Shown in pieces: positions 1 to 9,252 of a DNA stretch of 64,000 bases (its first letter is position 1; every line of letters starts with the position of its first letter). The translations under genes were made by a program, and so were the position numbers. Origin of the DNA: JAXGMQ01 sp040768585 (GTDB lineage Bacteria > Caldisericota > Caldisericia > JAAYUI01); contig JAXGMQ010000001.1 of NCBI GenBank assembly GCA_040768585.1, positions 124,001 through 188,000 of the forward strand, written 5' to 3'. The notes below the pieces were generated by a model, which ran no database searches, was not told the origin of the DNA, and saw only the letters and a list, made by a program, of their open reading frames with translations.

Positions 1-819
1 GACGAGTATCCCCCGTTTGGCAGTTCTTATGGCAAAATATGGGATTCTCAGCCTGTATGTAACATAGGCATCTCTTACTCTCGGCGATGCCAGAAGTGTT
101 TTTCTTCTTATCTCGATTTTTTTGCCTGTCAGCAACAAGTACAGACCCAAAATAAATGCCACCATTTGGGCGATGACGGTAGCTACAGCAGCCCCTGTGA
201 ATCCAAGCTCTGGGAACGGCCCAATCCCCATTATGAGGAGTGGGTCTAAGACGATATTGACCATCGCTGACAACGCAGTCAACAACATGCTTGTTTCAGC
301 TTCAGAGGTGCATCGGAAGATGGTATTGTACGTAAAAAACACGAATAAGAAGGGAACTGCAAAGAGGATTATCCGCCCGTACTGAATTCCAAGCTCATAC
401 ATCGAGTATGCGCAACCCTCGACTGGAACTTGAGAAGCTCCTGTAAATTCCAACAGATACGGAAGAATAACCAAACCCAGAACGGCTGCCAGGACACCGA
501 ACAAGAACTTGTAGGAAATTGTTTGCTCAGCAACCCAAACCGACTTTCTGAAATTCCTCTCGCCCCAGTATCTCGAAAGAACAGCGACTGAACCTGGACC
601 AAGAAGGTTATTGAAAAATGAGAGAGCCTGAAAAACCACACCAAAAATAATAAGACTTCCTTGAGCCTGGGTCGCAAGCGGGACGGTAAGCATGCCAATC
701 CAGAAAAGGTCTATGATGTCATAGAGATTTTCAAAGATTCGCCCCGCCACACCGGGCCACGAAAGTCTTATCAGGTTCCCCAGAATGGGTCCTTTTGTCA
801 GATCACGATATACTGCCAT
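1..819 (-). CDS. MATE family efflux transporter, C-terminus beyond window
   Basis: Only the N-terminal 273 residues are present; the reading frame is still open at base 1. The protein is a string of hydrophobic helices with conserved blocks shared with the next gene upstream: WPG near the N-terminus, SRYWGE, AEQT, TIFRCTS-AETS, NI-LDPLL-GIGPFP and VATVIAQM. These are typical of the NorM/DinF-like multidrug and toxic-compound extrusion family, which exports cationic compounds using a Na+ or H+ gradient. ATG at 819 is the first in-frame start after a stop at 838-840; no clear ribosome site precedes it. It lies 139 nt downstream of a paralogous MATE gene on the same strand, so the two are a tandem duplication and probably co-transcribed. 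Substrate unknown. Confidence 0.9.
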   Translation of the reverse strand, partial: MAVYRDLTKGPILGNLIRLSWPGVAGRIFENLYDIIDLFWIGMLTVPLATQAQGSLIIFGVVFQALSFFNNLLGPGSVAVLSRYWGERNFRKSVWVAEQTISYKFLFGVLAAVLGLVILPYLLEFTGASQVPVEGCAYSMYELGIQYGRIILFAVPFLFVFFTYNTIFRCTSEAETSMLLTALSAMVNIVLDPLLIMGIGPFPELGFTGAAVATVIAQMVAFILGLYLLLTGKKIEIRRKTLLASPRVRDAYVTYRLRIPYFAIRTAKRGILV

Positions 820-958
820 TTGAGGATATGAGTGTATCTATCAATAGGGAAGATGCAACAACAAACAAGAGGGCTGTTCTCCAAGAATTTAGCTGGAATC
901 AAGAAGACCTTGAACGCGCACTACCAATGGGTAATGCCCTCGAGGTTGACGCAAACCT

Positions 959-2461
959 TTACTCGATTCTGGCTGTTTTCCACCGCCCCTTGAGGAAGAA
1001 TGATGTATTGGCAACAACAGCAACACCAGACGTTATCATTCCAACATAAAAAATCCATTCGTAACTCAGTTGGAATTTGACAATCGCCAAATAGGAAAGG
1101 GGTATGTAGACCACCCAATTGTTTATCTGAGCGAATATTGAAGGATAGAGTGTGTATCCTGATCCTTCAAATGCAGCAAACAACATCCACTGCGCAGCAT
1201 TTATTGTGTTTTGCAGCATCGCCAGACCAAAGATTGTTGAGCCGAACATAATAACCTCTACATCTCTGTTGAAGACAGAAAATATGTTTCCTCCCCAAAT
1301 AAACGCAACGACTGTCATGAGTCCACTGAGCAAGATCCCAATAATGACGGTGTACCAAATTGTCTTCTCTGCTCTGTGTGGCTGCTTTGCTCCCAAGTTT
1401 TGTCCAACAAGCGCTCCGGCCGCTTGTTGTAAACCAAGGAGTGGCATGTTTACAACTCCTGCGATTCTATGGCCTATTCCAAACGCTGCCAGTAGATATG
1501 TGTTGTTGTAATTGGAGATAAAATTCATAAACAGCATTCCGGAAATTGTAAACATTGTTTGCGAAAACGCTGGAGTAAGACCTATTCTTATGAAATTCCA
1601 GAGCATCTTGAAATCGGGTTTCAATATCCCTGCAAGGTTTATCTTGATACCTCTTTTGACAAGCGCCAATCTCGCCAATGGTATCCTTATTCTGTAACCA
1701 TTTTCATTCTTTAGACCAATTTTCGTGAAACGGATGAAAATGAGTTTGTAGCCAGTTGACAGGAGTGTGAGCCCTGCAACAAACGCAAACATCTGCGCGA
1801 TAACAGTTGCCGTAGCGGCACCAACGAGCCCCATTCTGGGGAATGGACCAATACCCAAAATCAACAATGGGTCAAGAATTATATTTAGGAGGAAGGAGAT
1901 AGTCGTGAGAAAAAGACTCGTCTCAGCATCGGATGTGCAACGGAAAATTGTGCCAAATGAGAAATACGTAAAATAGAAAGGAATCGCGAGCAGTATGATT
2001 GTCCCATAGTTAAGAGCCAAATCCATGATGCCTGTGTAGTTGCCATTTGCATCGACAATCGCCTCTCCACCAACAAAGGACAGGAAAAACCTCAACAGAA
2101 CAAGCACCAATAAAGAACCAACGACTCCAAATACAAACTTGTAGAGAATGGTTTGCTCAGCAGCCCACGCTGCCTTTTCATAGTTTTTCTCTCCCCAGTA
2201 ACGGGAGATTATTGAGACTGAACTGAGCCCAAAAAGATTATTAAAAATAAATACAAAGGAAAAAATCACACCAAAGAAAACCATCGCTGTTTGAGAATCA
2301 GAGGCAAGTGCCCCACCAAGAGCACCTATCCAAATAAGATCGGTGATATCATAAACATTCTCAAAGAATCTGCCAGTAATCCCTGGCCAAGCTAGCTTGA
2401 ATAAATTTGATAAAATATTTCCCTTTGTGTAATCTCTATCGGTTTGCATATTGTCAGCCAT
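959..2461 (-). CDS. MATE family efflux transporter
   Basis: The product is 500 aa, slightly longer than typical MATE carriers (about 450 aa), with about 12 hydrophobic segments. The two homologous halves of the family are recognisable: WPGITGRFFENVYD at the start of the first, and the NTIFRCTS-type block before the middle. It shares long blocks with the partial gene at 1-819 (SRYWGE, AEQT-YKF, NIILDPLLILGIGPFP), so both come from one duplication. Some 50 extra residues are charged loops around residues 250-280. It is expected to be an integral cytoplasmic-membrane antiporter. It is divergent from hypA, with 88 bp between the starts. Substrate cannot be predicted. Confidence 0.93.
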   Translation of the reverse strand: MADNMQTDRDYTKGNILSNLFKLAWPGITGRFFENVYDITDLIWIGALGGALASDSQTAMVFFGVIFSFVFIFNNLFGLSSVSIISRYWGEKNYEKAAWAAEQTILYKFVFGVVGSLLVLVLLRFFLSFVGGEAIVDANGNYTGIMDLALNYGTIILLAIPFYFTYFSFGTIFRCTSDAETSLFLTTISFLLNIILDPLLILGIGPFPRMGLVGAATATVIAQMFAFVAGLTLLSTGYKLIFIRFTKIGLKNENGYRIRIPLARLALVKRGIKINLAGILKPDFKMLWNFIRIGLTPAFSQTMFTISGMLFMNFISNYNNTYLLAAFGIGHRIAGVVNMPLLGLQQAAGALVGQNLGAKQPHRAEKTIWYTVIIGILLSGLMTVVAFIWGGNIFSVFNRDVEVIMFGSTIFGLAMLQNTINAAQWMLFAAFEGSGYTLYPSIFAQINNWVVYIPLSYLAIVKFQLSYEWIFYVGMITSGVAVVANTSFFLKGRWKTARIE

Positions 2462-2537
2462 TGTACTGGCGAAACCTCATTCATCAAGAGTTTTGAAATA
2501 TTAAAAATGAGTAACAATAAAATCTTAGAAAATAGCG

Positions 2538-2543
2538 TATAAT
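2538..2543 (+). promoter_or_regulatory. -10 element (TATAAT) of hypA; predicted leaderless start
   Basis: A perfect TATAAT ends 6 nt before the hypA GTG, so transcription starting 7 nt downstream of the hexamer would begin at the start codon itself. No Shine-Dalgarno sequence precedes the GTG and no good -35 box lies 16-18 bp upstream. The same geometry is seen at other genes in this window. Confidence 0.55.
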
Positions 2544-2549
2544 ACAAAT

Positions 2550-2903
2550 GTGCATGAACTTGGAATAGCAAACCAGATACTGGAGCTCCTCAAGAGTGAG
2601 GCAGAGAAAAGGGACGCAAGGGTCACTGGGGTCACTCTGACGATAGGCAAGATGTCGGGGATCATGCCAGATTCTCTTGTTTTTTTGCTTGAGACAATAT
2701 CAAAAGGCACCGCTTGCGAAGGCATGAAGATCGACTTTTCGCTTGAGGAAACACGTCTAGAATGCAAATCCTGTTCTCACTCATTTGTCACATCTGACTT
2801 CGACTTCAGGTGTCCAAAGTGTAAAAGTGGAGACTGTGTAATTATTTCCGGCAAGGATTTGGTGATTGACAAGATTGGTCTGGAGGTTCCTGATGGAGCT
2901 TGA
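2550..2903 (+). CDS. hypA: Hydrogenase maturation nickel metallochaperone HypA
   Basis: This 117-aa protein has the normal HypA length. It starts Met-His-Glu; His2 is the conserved Ni(II) ligand, which fixes the GTG at 2550 as the start. An ATG overlapping at 2548 is in another frame. The zinc site is two CxxC pairs, Cys72/Cys75 and Cys88/Cys91. HypA delivers nickel with HypB to the large subunit of [NiFe]-hydrogenase. Its 3' end overlaps hypB by 11 nt, so the pair is translationally coupled. No hydrogenase structural gene or other hyp gene is in the window, so the client enzyme lies elsewhere. Confidence 0.95.
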   Translation: MHELGIANQILELLKSEAEKRDARVTGVTLTIGKMSGIMPDSLVFLLETISKGTACEGMKIDFSLEETRLECKSCSHSFVTSDFDFRCPKCKSGDCVIISGKDLVIDKIGLEVPDGA

Positions 2904-3564
2904 TGTCAAAAAGAAAGTTGATTTTGCAACCGAGGAAATAGCCGACGAACTCAAAGAAATCTTCAACAGAATGGGGATCCTCGTAATCAATATGATTTCG
3001 TCTCCCGGCTCTGGAAAGACTTCGCTTCTTGAGAGCACTCTCTCAAGATTTCATGAGGACTACAAGATAGCGGTTGTCGAAGGTGACCCCGCGACAAACA
3101 GAGATGCAAGGAGATTGGAGAGGCTCCATGTCCCAGTTGCCATGATAAACACCGCTGGCACGGGCTCTTCTTGTCACCTCACAGCAGCCCAGGTGAAGGA
3201 TGCTATCGAGAGTCTCCCTCTTGATGATCTTGACATCGTATTCATAGAAAACGTTGGCAACCTTGTTTGCCCTGCTGCTTACGACCTCGGAGAACACGCC
3301 AAGGTGTTGCTCTTCTCTGTCCCAGAGGGAGATGATAAACCAGCAAAGTATCCGCTTGCCTTCAGGGTTTCAGATTGTGTGCTGGTAAATAAGATTGACC
3401 TAATGCCATACTGCGATTTCTCCATGGACGACTTCGTGGATGACGCCAAGAAGGTCAATTCAAAGCTTGAGTTTTTTGCGTTCTCTATAAAAACAGGAGA
3501 AGGTCTTTCCACCTGGTTCGAGTGGATTGAAGAAAGAGTGAGACAGATAAGAGCTAGTAAATAG
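2893..3564 (+). CDS. hypB: Hydrogenase nickel incorporation GTPase HypB
   Basis: HypB is a SIMIBI-class GTPase that works with HypA to load nickel into [NiFe]-hydrogenase precursors. The 223-aa product has a P-loop (SSPGSGKTS, about residues 36-44), a GDPAT-type switch block, the metal site Cys-His in SSCHLTA, a second Cys in NLVCPAA, and the NKIDL guanine-specificity motif. The His-rich nickel-storage N-terminus found in some homologues is absent, so this is the short type. I chose ATG 2893 because GGAGG stands 5 nt before it inside hypA; an in-frame ATG at 2866 would add nine non-conserved residues. It converges on the next minus-strand gene with only 3 nt between stops. Confidence 0.95.
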   Translation: MELDVKKKVDFATEEIADELKEIFNRMGILVINMISSPGSGKTSLLESTLSRFHEDYKIAVVEGDPATNRDARRLERLHVPVAMINTAGTGSSCHLTAAQVKDAIESLPLDDLDIVFIENVGNLVCPAAYDLGEHAKVLLFSVPEGDDKPAKYPLAFRVSDCVLVNKIDLMPYCDFSMDDFVDDAKKVNSKLEFFAFSIKTGEGLSTWFEWIEERVRQIRASK

Positions 3565-3567
3565 AGA

Positions 3568-4410
3568 TTACTCCAGTGCTTTGTAGCCAAACATCAACAG
3601 ATCAAGCTCTTCAAGAGTTTTAGCGTTGTACAAATAAACTCTCCACTGTGAGAGTTTGCCATCGGAAACTTTTGCGCTCCAGATGGCTGGCCCTTGCCAG
3701 TCATCTTTTTTTGGCTCCAAGCCATCCTTTCCCTTGAGGGCTTGCTTGGCATACTCGCTCAACGTACCATCTGAGCTTCCGAGGATGATAACAAAATCGC
3801 CCCTCACATGGATATTCTCAGGATAGATGATATAGTCTGGAAAAAGCTTGTAGTAACCTTCCCATCCCTCTATCCAATCCTCCGGACTCCTGACATCAGA
3901 TTTTCCGTTTATTGCAATAAATTCATGAGGATTGGTCATGAGACTCACGATGTTTTTTGGGTTTCTTGAATTGATTGCCCAAACGTACTTGAGTGCGACA
4001 TCTTTTGGATTTTTTGAATTAGAGAGGTTTACAACTTCCCATCTGGTAATTTTATCATTTTTGAAGGAAATGTCCCATTTGACCAGGGGCTGGATTTGCT
4101 CATAGGTTGGAACAATTCCATGTCCATCTTTGAATATTTTCATAGCATCATTAGTCAAATCACCAAACGTCTGGACATATATCTTCGCTTGATTTTGGTT
4201 TTCTGATTCGACATCAAGCGCAACAGCTTGATAATTATTTACCATCCCATAAAAAGTCGTCATGAATTGTCTGAAAGCCTTAATTCCCTCAAACCTTTTA
4301 TGATACAGGTCAAAAAACTCAATGTCTGAATCGAAAATAGCCACAACCTCATCGGGGTCGTGGCTATTTATTCTTCCTATAAAATCCTTAATTAACTCGT
4401 TCTGCTTCAT
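3568..4410 (-). CDS. Protein with two SnoaL/NTF2-like domains
   Basis: The product is 280 aa, soluble, without signal peptide. It appears to contain two tandem SnoaL-like (NTF2 fold) cone domains. The first runs about residues 5-130 and starts with the typical pattern of an N-terminal helix followed by a D-x-D-x-F strand and H-x-F-x-G (HKRFEGIKAFRQF). The second runs about 135-275 (KNPKDVALKYVWAINSRNPKNIVSLM). Members of this superfamily bind small hydrophobic ligands or act as isomerases and cyclases; no specific reaction can be named. It follows hutU by 1 nt, with GGGAG just before its ATG, and is the last gene of the operon that starts at the DUF4388 gene. Confidence 0.7.
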   Translation of the reverse strand: MKQNELIKDFIGRINSHDPDEVVAIFDSDIEFFDLYHKRFEGIKAFRQFMTTFYGMVNNYQAVALDVESENQNQAKIYVQTFGDLTNDAMKIFKDGHGIVPTYEQIQPLVKWDISFKNDKITRWEVVNLSNSKNPKDVALKYVWAINSRNPKNIVSLMTNPHEFIAINGKSDVRSPEDWIEGWEGYYKLFPDYIIYPENIHVRGDFVIILGSSDGTLSEYAKQALKGKDGLEPKKDDWQGPAIWSAKVSDGKLSQWRVYLYNAKTLEELDLLMFGYKALE

Positions 4411-4411
4411 C

Positions 4412-6106
4412 CTACTCCCACATCGGAATTCTCACACCCTTTTTCTTGGCACAATCAATCGCTTCCTCATATCCTGAGTCAACATGTCGAATAACACCCA
4501 TGCCAGGATCATTTATAAGCACTCTCTTGATTCTCTTTGCAGCAGCATCAGTCCCATCAGCAACTATTACTTGTCCTGTGTGAATCGAGTAGCCTATACC
4601 AACTCCACCACCACCATGAACTGACACCCACGATGCTCCTGATGCGGTGCTTGTGAGAGCATTGAGGATTGGCCAGTCAGCAACAGCATCAGAGCCATCC
4701 TTCATGCTCTCGGTCTCTCGATTTGGTGAAGCTACTGAACCACAGTCGAGGTGATCTCTGCCAAACACTATTGGAGCAGAAATCTCGCCTGATTTGACTT
4801 TCTCATTAACAGCGAGCGCGAACCTGTCACGGTCACCATATCCAAGCCAGCAGATTCTTGACGGGAGCCCTGGGATATTCTCGAATTTCAGCCTATCCTG
4901 AGCCATCTTTATCCATCGGGTAAGCGCTTCATCCTCTGGGAACATCTCAAGGATGAGTCTGTCGGTGACATAGATGTCTTCGGGGTTTCCAGAGAGGGCT
5001 GCCCACCTGAAGGGACCTTTGCCCTCGCAGAAAAGTGGTCGGATATATGCTGGCACAAAGCCTGGGAACGCAAATGCTCTGTCTCTATCGAGACCTTCCT
5101 GCACTGCCTGCTGGCGGATGTTATTGCCGTAGTCGAATGTGATAGCGCCCAAGTCCATGAGTTCAAGCATCGCCTCGACATGGACTTTGACTGTTCTGAA
5201 TGACTCCTTGAGATAATTATCAGGATCTTTCGCTCGAAGCTCCATCGCCTCATCAAACGTCATGCCATTTGGCACATATCCACCCAGCATGTCGTGGGCT
5301 GATGTTTGGTCTGTGAGGATATCAGGCACAAATTTTCTTTTGACAAGCTCAGACAACACATCAGCGCAGTTTGCGATGATAGCAACCGAGAGAGCTTCAC
5401 CCTTCTGCTTGGCTTCAGTTACAAGTTTGAGCGCTTCATCAAGATTGTGAGTGATAATATCGACATATCCTTCAGTTTGTCGCTGTTTTGTCATCTCAAG
5501 GTCGACATCAATAATCAGGCAAACACCCTCATTCATTGTGACAGCGAGGGGTTGAGCTCCGCCCATCTGACCGCAACCACCCGTTACCGTGATTGTGCCC
5601 TTCAAAGTTCCACCAAAGTGTTTCTGAGCAAGGGTTGCAAGAGTATTGTAGGTTCCTTGCAGTATTCCCTGGGTGCCGATATAAATCCAGGAGCCTGCCG
5701 TCATCTGCCCGTACATCATGAGTCCTTTGCGCTCAAGCTCATCAAAATGGCTCTGAGTACTCCAGAAAGGAACGATGAGAGAGTTGGCGATAAGCACCCT
5801 TGGGGCGTCCTCGTGGGTGGTAAATATTCCAACTGGTTTGCCGGATTGGACAAGCAAAGTTTCGTTATTCTCAAGACCTATGAGCGCTTTCTCGATTGCC
5901 TTATATGAGTCCCAACCTCTGGCACATCTGCCAGTGCCACCGTAGATTATGAGTTCCTTCCATTTGTTTGTCTGCTCAAGGTTGTTCTGAAGCATGCGAA
6001 GTGCTGCCTCTTGGAGCCACCCCTTGCAAACAAGCTCAGTGCCCCTTCTAGCCCTAACTTGACTTGCTGGCGCGTCTTTTTCATAGGAAATGTTATAGTT
6101 GCTCAT
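4412..6106 (-). CDS. hutU: Urocanate hydratase (urocanase)
   Basis: Urocanase converts urocanate to imidazolonepropionate, the second step of histidine degradation, in the cytoplasm with tightly bound NAD+. The 564-aa length matches the family (about 555). Hallmarks are the NAD-binding VTGGCGQMGGAQPLA block, QTSAHD, and the Gly-rich SVHGGGGVGIGYS segment near the C-terminus. ATG 6106 is chosen because AAGGTGA stands 4-5 nt upstream; a TTG at 6109 is less likely. Its start overlaps the stop of the VWA-FHA gene (TGATG). No other hut gene (hutH, hutI, hutG) is adjacent, so it sits as an isolated member in a mixed operon. Confidence 0.96.
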   Translation of the reverse strand: MSNYNISYEKDAPASQVRARRGTELVCKGWLQEAALRMLQNNLEQTNKWKELIIYGGTGRCARGWDSYKAIEKALIGLENNETLLVQSGKPVGIFTTHEDAPRVLIANSLIVPFWSTQSHFDELERKGLMMYGQMTAGSWIYIGTQGILQGTYNTLATLAQKHFGGTLKGTITVTGGCGQMGGAQPLAVTMNEGVCLIIDVDLEMTKQRQTEGYVDIITHNLDEALKLVTEAKQKGEALSVAIIANCADVLSELVKRKFVPDILTDQTSAHDMLGGYVPNGMTFDEAMELRAKDPDNYLKESFRTVKVHVEAMLELMDLGAITFDYGNNIRQQAVQEGLDRDRAFAFPGFVPAYIRPLFCEGKGPFRWAALSGNPEDIYVTDRLILEMFPEDEALTRWIKMAQDRLKFENIPGLPSRICWLGYGDRDRFALAVNEKVKSGEISAPIVFGRDHLDCGSVASPNRETESMKDGSDAVADWPILNALTSTASGASWVSVHGGGGVGIGYSIHTGQVIVADGTDAAAKRIKRVLINDPGMGVIRHVDSGYEEAIDCAKKKGVRIPMWE

Positions 6107-7425
6107 CAAATCACCTTCTCTTTCGAAACGTATGCAAAATCACTTTGGGTAAACACAATGACCGTCATCCCAACTCTTATTTTATCTTCATCCCGAAGGA
6201 GTGTCGGTTCCATCAGACTCTCCTCATTGATAAAAGTCCCAGATGCCGAGTCCATGTCTGTCAGCACAAAACCTTCCGGAGTTTCTGTTATCTTTGCGTG
6301 TTCATAAGAAACCGTTGGATCGTCAACAACAAAATCTGACTCGGTGCCAGAACCAATAATGATTGTGTCTTTTTTTATCCTGAACTGGCTTTCTTCATCG
6401 GTTGGGAGGGTGAGCCAGGCGATAAAGTGAATCTTGCCTTTAACTCGTTTTTTTGTGATTCTCTTGCCGGACGGTACCCTAAACCTTGTAAACCAAAGGA
6501 AAAACATGACAAGCGCTACCAGGATACCCATACCTGAAATCAACCACACCCAGAACGGGACGCCTTTCTTCTCAATAATCAAATCATGCTCGGATTCAAA
6601 AAATTGTTCCCCGACATTCGCCATGATGTATATCTTTTTTTCAACAGGTGGCTCAAATTCGGGGAGTCCAGCAAACACGACGTGATAAGCGCTTATGTTC
6701 GTTCCCTTCCATTTGATGATTGAAGGCTTGATGCGGTTTATATCATACTTTGGCATGTAAAAACCGTGTGTCTCTTCGGCAAGAGACTGAAGAACAGGAC
6801 GATTGATTCCGCCTGATGGGATTATCGGAATAATTGGGAAGTCGGTGATAAAGACTTCCTTTTGTTTGCTGCCTTGGTCATTGCCATCTGTAAAGAGGAA
6901 GATTACGCCTTGAGTACCTGATCCACCAAGATAGGCATTTGCCTCAATCAAAGCATCATAGAGCCTGGTTGTGCCACCCTTCGCCTCCTGCTCCCCCATT
7001 CGCAAACCAACCTCTGCAGGATTGGTTGAGAACGAGACAACGGTCTCAATCTCTTCGGCAAAGGTCATCATTGAATAGGTGTCATTATCCTCAAAAAGCC
7101 CCGCTATCTCCGTCATCTTTATCTTCATATCCGAGAAGGCATAGTCCATCGAGCGAGAGATATCGACAAGGAACAGGGCGTTTATCGGTTCTCCATGATT
7201 CTGAAGCTTTGTCTCCTCAAAAGCCTGAAATTCGGTGTTGTCTATCCTTAGAGCAAAACTTGGATTTGAACCCTCTGGTAAATCAGAAAGCTCACACTCA
7301 GCCGTTACCTTTGGCCATGCGGATGTGTTGATATCCTTGACATTGAATGTGACAACAGCGCTAATTGGCAGGCAAACTGAAACCGTCAGGAACAGCAAAA
7401 TTAGAGAGGCAAAGGTTCTCTTCAT
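6106..7425 (-). CDS. Membrane-anchored VWA-FHA protein
   Basis: The product is about 439 aa with this order: a signal peptide (residues 1-23), a von Willebrand factor A domain (about 80-245) with an intact MIDAS DISRS motif at 88-92 and a later TDG motif, a spacer, one transmembrane helix (about 291-312), a basic stop-transfer segment, and a cytoplasmic FHA domain (about 340-430) with GSGTESDFVVDD and SYEHAKI. FHA domains bind phosphothreonine, so the protein could relay extracellular adhesion or ligand binding to Ser/Thr-kinase signalling; that role is inference. GGGAGG lies 4-5 nt before the ATG at 7425, which overlaps the tyrS stop; ATG 7428 is an alternative. Confidence 0.85.
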   Translation of the reverse strand: MKRTFASLILLFLTVSVCLPISAVVTFNVKDINTSAWPKVTAECELSDLPEGSNPSFALRIDNTEFQAFEETKLQNHGEPINALFLVDISRSMDYAFSDMKIKMTEIAGLFEDNDTYSMMTFAEEIETVVSFSTNPAEVGLRMGEQEAKGGTTRLYDALIEANAYLGGSGTQGVIFLFTDGNDQGSKQKEVFITDFPIIPIIPSGGINRPVLQSLAEETHGFYMPKYDINRIKPSIIKWKGTNISAYHVVFAGLPEFEPPVEKKIYIMANVGEQFFESEHDLIIEKKGVPFWVWLISGMGILVALVMFFLWFTRFRVPSGKRITKKRVKGKIHFIAWLTLPTDEESQFRIKKDTIIIGSGTESDFVVDDPTVSYEHAKITETPEGFVLTDMDSASGTFINEESLMEPTLLRDEDKIRVGMTVIVFTQSDFAYVSKEKVI

Positions 7426-8624
7426 CATTCCTCCCTTATAAGTTTTACATATCTCCTCTTACCAACTTTGATAATGACAGGCGTTTCTGGCTCAGTAAAT
7501 TCATATCCCAGGTCAGTGACAGCTTCATCGTCAATCTTAACAGCACTGGATGAGATAAGTCTCCTTGCCTCTGAATTGGAGGGAGCAAGATCAAATCTTC
7601 TTATCAAGTCAAGCAGTGTTATGGGATAATCAGATTTTGGCAGTGAGTGTTCTGGAATATCTGAGGGGAGATTGCCTTTTGTAAAGACACTCAGAAACTC
7701 TTCCTTTGCAGTGTCTCCAACCCCAGGACCATGCCAGATATCAACGACTCTTGATGCCATGGTCAGCTTGACATCTCTTGGGTTGATGCCATCATCGAGT
7801 TTTTTCTTGAAATCATTTACTTCATCCTCATCCATATTGGCTGCATATTGCAGATACATTAGAAGAAGTTCATCTGGGATACTCATGAGTTTACCAAACA
7901 TCTCATTTGGCAGGTCAAGCAGATCGACGGTGTTTCCAATCGATTTACTCATCTTGATAACGCCATCTGTTCCGGGAAGGATTGGCATGGTGATGATTGT
8001 CTGTGGTTGCATGCCCATCTCTTTCTGCAAATCTCTTGCTGCCAAGAAATTGAACTTCTGGTCTGTGCCTCCAATTTCAATATCAGCCTTGATTGCTACG
8101 GAATCGAACGCCTGAGCCACAACATAGAGGAGTTCATGAAGGTAAATCGGAACCTCAGCCTTCAAACGTTTTGTAAAGTCGTCACGCTCAAGAACTCGTG
8201 CAACCGTGAACTTCGCCATGAGTTTGATTATGTCCTTGGCATCGAGTTTCTCACACCACTCGCTGTTGAAACGAATCATACCCTCCTGAGGGTCGAGAAT
8301 CCTGATGACCTGATCGAGGTATGTTCTTGCACTACTCTTTATCTGCTCATCTGTCAGAGGCTTTCTTGTTTCCTTGCGACCAGATGGGTCACCAATCGAG
8401 GCGGTATAGTCGCCAATCACAAAGATTACCTTGTGACCAAACTCCTGAAACTGCCTGAGCTTACGAAGCACAACCGCATGACCAAGATGGAGATGGGGTG
8501 CGGTTGGGTCAGCGCCAAGCTTGATGACAAGTGGTCTACCCAGAGCAAGCTTCTGCTCTATTCCATCAGCGGGGATGATCTCCTCGCAACCGTATTTCAA
8601 CGCGTCAATCTGTTTTTTGTCCAT
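7425..8624 (-). CDS. tyrS: Tyrosyl-tRNA synthetase
   Basis: TyrS charges tRNA-Tyr with tyrosine. The 399-aa protein has the class I HIGH-type motif (PHLHLGH, about residues 39-45), the KMSKS signature (KMSKSIGN, about 224), and a C-terminal S4 RNA-binding domain from about residue 335. Length and arrangement match the bacterial TyrS subgroup that carries this HLGH form (TyrZ-like). It overlaps the upstream membrane-protein gene by 20 nt and the downstream VWA-FHA gene by a few bases, so it is embedded in the operon rather than having its own leader. I see no T-box upstream. Confidence 0.96.
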   Translation of the reverse strand: MDKKQIDALKYGCEEIIPADGIEQKLALGRPLVIKLGADPTAPHLHLGHAVVLRKLRQFQEFGHKVIFVIGDYTASIGDPSGRKETRKPLTDEQIKSSARTYLDQVIRILDPQEGMIRFNSEWCEKLDAKDIIKLMAKFTVARVLERDDFTKRLKAEVPIYLHELLYVVAQAFDSVAIKADIEIGGTDQKFNFLAARDLQKEMGMQPQTIITMPILPGTDGVIKMSKSIGNTVDLLDLPNEMFGKLMSIPDELLLMYLQYAANMDEDEVNDFKKKLDDGINPRDVKLTMASRVVDIWHGPGVGDTAKEEFLSVFTKGNLPSDIPEHSLPKSDYPITLLDLIRRFDLAPSNSEARRLISSSAVKIDDEAVTDLGYEFTEPETPVIIKVGKRRYVKLIREE

Positions 8625-9252
8625 AGTTCACCCACGTATAAGCTAATGAGGATAGTCCAGCAATGAAAAGCAATGCGGATATCAGGAAGGCTGAAACAGC
8701 CTGAGTTGCATATATGAGCCAAACAGCCACGACAATCGGAAACACCGAGATTGCCGCAAACTGAAAAAAGTCATCCAGTCTTGATTTGATGTATCCAAAA
8801 AACCAGGCCAAGAACAAGAGGCTAACGGTTCCAGCGGCTAGCAGTAGCATCACCATGTACATACTGTGTGCCACATCAAAGATTCCAACTGGTTCCGAAA
8901 AGATGAAGACAGGGATAAACAACAGAGGGAGCATGCTGATGATATATGTCACAATCCTTTGCCCTGCATACGGAATCAATCGACCAAGAAATAAAACCCA
9001 AATCCCTATTGCACCCCAACTGAATAAGAATGCAAAGGACAAAACTAGAATCTTTGGATAGTCAAAAATCAGAAACACACTCATTAAAAAAAGTGATAGC
9101 GCTAGATTCAGGAAAGCAAGCATCCAACTCTTCGTCTTGAATGTCCTTGTTCTGGTATGTTTTCTAAGGCAAACAATAAACACAAAAATGGAGGTGAGGG
9201 CTGCCAAAACGTAGAGCAGTCCTGCAACCAGTGATGCAACAGACTGGCTCAT
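8605..9252 (-). CDS. Hypothetical seven-helix membrane protein
   Basis: The 215-aa product is almost entirely hydrophobic, with about seven predicted transmembrane helices separated by short loops such as RKHTRTRTFKTK and GRLIPYAGQR. I recognise no catalytic motif. The organisation resembles the membrane protein at 29998-30789 (multi-helix, no soluble domain), and both could belong to a histidine-kinase-sensor-like 7TM family, but sequence similarity is not obvious. It overlaps DUF4388 (4 nt) and tyrS (20 nt), so expression is coupled to both. Confidence 0.7.
   Translation of the reverse strand: MSQSVASLVAGLLYVLAALTSIFVFIVCLRKHTRTRTFKTKSWMLAFLNLALSLFLMSVFLIFDYPKILVLSFAFLFSWGAIGIWVLFLGRLIPYAGQRIVTYIISMLPLLFIPVFIFSEPVGIFDVAHSMYMVMLLLAAGTVSLLFLAWFFGYIKSRLDDFFQFAAISVFPIVVAVWLIYATQAVSAFLISALLFIAGLSSLAYTWVNYGQKTD

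Noticed and set aside
795..1049. Plus-strand open frame of 84 codons spanning the gap between the two MATE genes
   Set aside because: No start signal, no recognisable protein pattern, and its second half runs antisense through a real MATE gene.
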